Shown piece after piece: positions 7,605 through 8,773 of a stretch of 8,773 nucleotides of DNA; position 1 is the stretch's first letter, and each line of letters starts with the position of its first letter. Under the pieces are notes generated by a model. The model saw only the letters and a program-made list of their open reading frames with translations, ran no database searches and was not told where the DNA came from. A program made the translations under genes and the position numbers. This stretch comes from WTFY01 sp964614915 (GTDB lineage Bacteria; Pseudomonadota; Gammaproteobacteria; UBA4575): positions 1 to 8,773 of the forward strand of contig CAZTNC010000004.1 of assembly GCA_964614915.1 (NCBI GenBank), in the 5' to 3' direction.

Positions 7605-7613
7605 AACCAGGGC

Positions 7614-8414
7614 CTACGGCACGATGCCGCGCTTGCTGGTGGTGATGAAGTCCAGAAAGTTCCTGACTTCGGGATGCTCTTGCGCAATTGCCTCCACCCG
7701 GGAGATGTTTTCACTTCTGGAGCCCTTGCTGCGAAACAGCAGCCGGTAGGACTGGTGCAGGGCCTTGATGCATTCTTCGGAGAACCCGCGGCGCTGCAGG
7801 CCCACCTTGTTCAGCCCGTGGGTGGTTGCGAATTTTCCCGAGGCCATCACATAGGGAGGCAGGTCCTTGTTCAGTGCGGTGCCCATGGCACAGAACGAGT
7901 GCGCCCCGATGCGGCAGAACTGGTGCACCAGCGTGAAGCCTCCAAGGGTAGCAAATTCCCCGACCTCGACATGGCCGGCCAGCGTGGCACCGTTGGCAAA
8001 TACGGTGTCGTTGTCCACCGTGCAGTCGTGGGCAATATGGACATAGGCCATGATCCAGTTGCGATCCCCTATTTTCGTATAGCCCTGGCCAAGTTCGGTG
8101 CCAGAATTGATGGTGACGTTCTCCCGTATCGTATTGTCGCGGCCAATGATCAGTTCGCTCGGCTCGCCCCTGTACTTCTTGTCCTGTGGAATTTCGCCGA
8201 TGGATGAGAACTGGAAGATGCGGTTGCCAGGGCCGATGGTGGTGGAACCCGTGATCACGACGTGTGGCCCGATCCAGGTATCCCGCCCGATTCGCACCTT
8301 CGGGCCGATGACAGAGTACGGGCCGATGGTAACGTTGGTATCCAGGCGGGCCTTAGGATCCACGACCGCGGTGACGTGCACCTGGTTTCTTTCACTCATG
8401 CGCGCCGATGCCAT
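7614..8414 (-). CDS. lpxA: Acyl-ACP--UDP-N-acetylglucosamine O/N-acyltransferase
   Basis: This 266-residue left-handed beta-helix enzyme (E. coli 262) transfers a 3-hydroxyacyl chain from ACP to the 3-position of UDP-GlcNAc, or to the 3-amine of UDP-GlcNAc3N, in the first lipid A step. Hexapeptide repeats fill the N-terminal two thirds. The catalytic base is H129 in VHIAHDC (E. coli H125). H126, H148 in LAGHV, H164 in VHQFC, Q77, K80 and R208-R209 match other active-site positions. M177 occupies the ruler position of E. coli G173, in AHSFCAMGTA, a Pseudomonas aeruginosa-like arrangement linked with C10 chains. The ATG at 8414 is 8 bp after the fabZ stop. A second ATG at 8399 (MSERN) is an equally plausible start and fits E. 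coli length. The gene is cotranscribed with fabZ, which competes for the same 3-hydroxyacyl-ACP pool. Confidence 0.98.
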   Translation of the reverse strand: MASARMSERNQVHVTAVVDPKARLDTNVTIGPYSVIGPKVRIGRDTWIGPHVVITGSTTIGPGNRIFQFSSIGEIPQDKKYRGEPSELIIGRDNTIRENVTINSGTELGQGYTKIGDRNWIMAYVHIAHDCTVDNDTVFANGATLAGHVEVGEFATLGGFTLVHQFCRIGAHSFCAMGTALNKDLPPYVMASGKFATTHGLNKVGLQRRGFSEECIKALHQSYRLLFRSKGSRSENISRVEAIAQEHPEVRNFLDFITTSKRGIVP

Positions 8415-8422
8415 GGCCTAGC

Positions 8423-8773
8423 TCACTGGGTATCCACTCTCTTGAAAACGCACATGATCTCCGCGGTGGTGACCACCGCATCGCCCACGGTAGCCTTCAC
8501 GTCGAACACCCCGTAGTCGCGCTTGTGCCGGATCAGGCGCACATCCAGGAGAAGCTGGTCGCCGGGACCCACCTGCCGCTTGAAGCGCGCCTTGTTGATT
8601 CCCACGAACAGGTAGAGGCTGTCATCGTCGGGACGCCACTCGGGGTTGCTGAGCGCCAGCAAACCCGACGTCTGTGCAAGCGCCTCGAGGATCAGCACGC
8701 CAGGCATCACCGGTGCCTCCGGGAAATGCCCCTGGAAGAAAGGCTCGTTGTAGCTGACATTTTTCAGTGCCAG
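8423..8773 (-). CDS. fabZ: 3-hydroxyacyl-ACP dehydratase FabZ, C-terminal part
   Basis: The frame runs from the window edge to a TGA at 8425-8423 and gives 116 residues beginning LALKNVSYNEPFFQGHFP. FabZ dehydrates 3-hydroxyacyl-ACP to trans-2-enoyl-ACP in fatty acid elongation, in the cytoplasm. The catalytic His is in GHFP (position 16 here, E. coli H54). The catalytic Glu is in PGVLILEALAQ (position 30, E. coli E68). ARFKRQVGPGDQL is the conserved strand region. About 38 N-terminal residues are missing off the edge. Its place directly before lpxA is the conserved arrangement (lpxD usually lies further upstream). FabA is excluded because the motifs are those of FabZ. Confidence 0.97.
   Translation of the reverse strand: MALKNVSYNEPFFQGHFPEAPVMPGVLILEALAQTSGLLALSNPEWRPDDDSLYLFVGINKARFKRQVGPGDQLLLDVRLIRHKRDYGVFDVKATVGDAVVTTAEIMCVFKRVDTQ

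Noticed and set aside
4294..7613. GCCCTG (4294-4299) and CAGGGC (7608-7613) as inverted repeats that drove the inversion.
   Set aside because: Six base pairs is too short to mean much in GC-rich DNA, and the left copy is inside the rnhB coding start. No longer inverted repeat or insertion sequence was seen at either boundary.
7617..7629. Hairpin CGGCA-CGA-TGCCG near the lpxA/lpxB junction as a terminator.
   Set aside because: The stem is only 5 bp, it lies inside lpxA and no T run follows on either strand.

Overview
The window is about 8.8 kb of GC-rich chromosome, almost fully coding. It is most likely from a gammaproteobacterium. DnaE, RNase HII, LpxB, LpxA and FabZ all carry the motifs of Gram-negative (E. 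coli-like) orthologues, and the neighbourhood is the conserved fabZ-lpxA-lpxB-rnhB-dnaE-accA cluster. The species cannot be named from the sequence. A sulfur oxidiser or a relative of Acidithiobacillus is a guess, based only on the gnnA/gnnB content.

Layout. The left half is on the minus strand: the start of accA (1-84), dnaE (134-3634) and rnhB (3649-4302). A ~98 bp divergent intergenic region (4303-4400) follows, with a candidate promoter and a small palindrome. Three plus-strand genes come next: a Gfo/Idh/MocA-type NAD(P)-dependent sugar dehydrogenase (4401-5333, probable gnnA), a DegT/DnrJ/EryC1-type PLP aminotransferase (5363-6460, probable gnnB) and lpxB (6450-7604). They converge, with only 9 bp between, on the minus-strand pair lpxA (7614-8414) and fabZ (8423-8773, cut by the window edge).

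How the genes work together. LpxA, LpxB and FabZ belong to lipid A and acyl-chain synthesis. The dehydrogenase/aminotransferase pair next to lpxB matches GnnA/GnnB, described in Acidithiobacillus ferrooxidans between lpxA and lpxB. That pair converts UDP-GlcNAc to its 3-amino analogue (UDP-GlcNAc3N), and LpxA then N-acylates the 3-amine. The predicted outcome is a lipid A backbone of 2,3-diamino-2,3-dideoxyglucose with amide-linked primary acyl chains. LpxA also has Met at the hydrocarbon-ruler position, which suggests a short (about C10) hydroxyacyl donor.

The most unusual point is gene order. Read on the minus strand, the genes are in the expected order except that the gnnA-gnnB-lpxB block is flipped in place. 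This is consistent with a local ~3.3 kb inversion. It would have separated lpxB from rnhB, made lpxA and lpxB convergent and created a new divergent promoter region. No mobile element, CRISPR array, tRNA or rRNA is visible.
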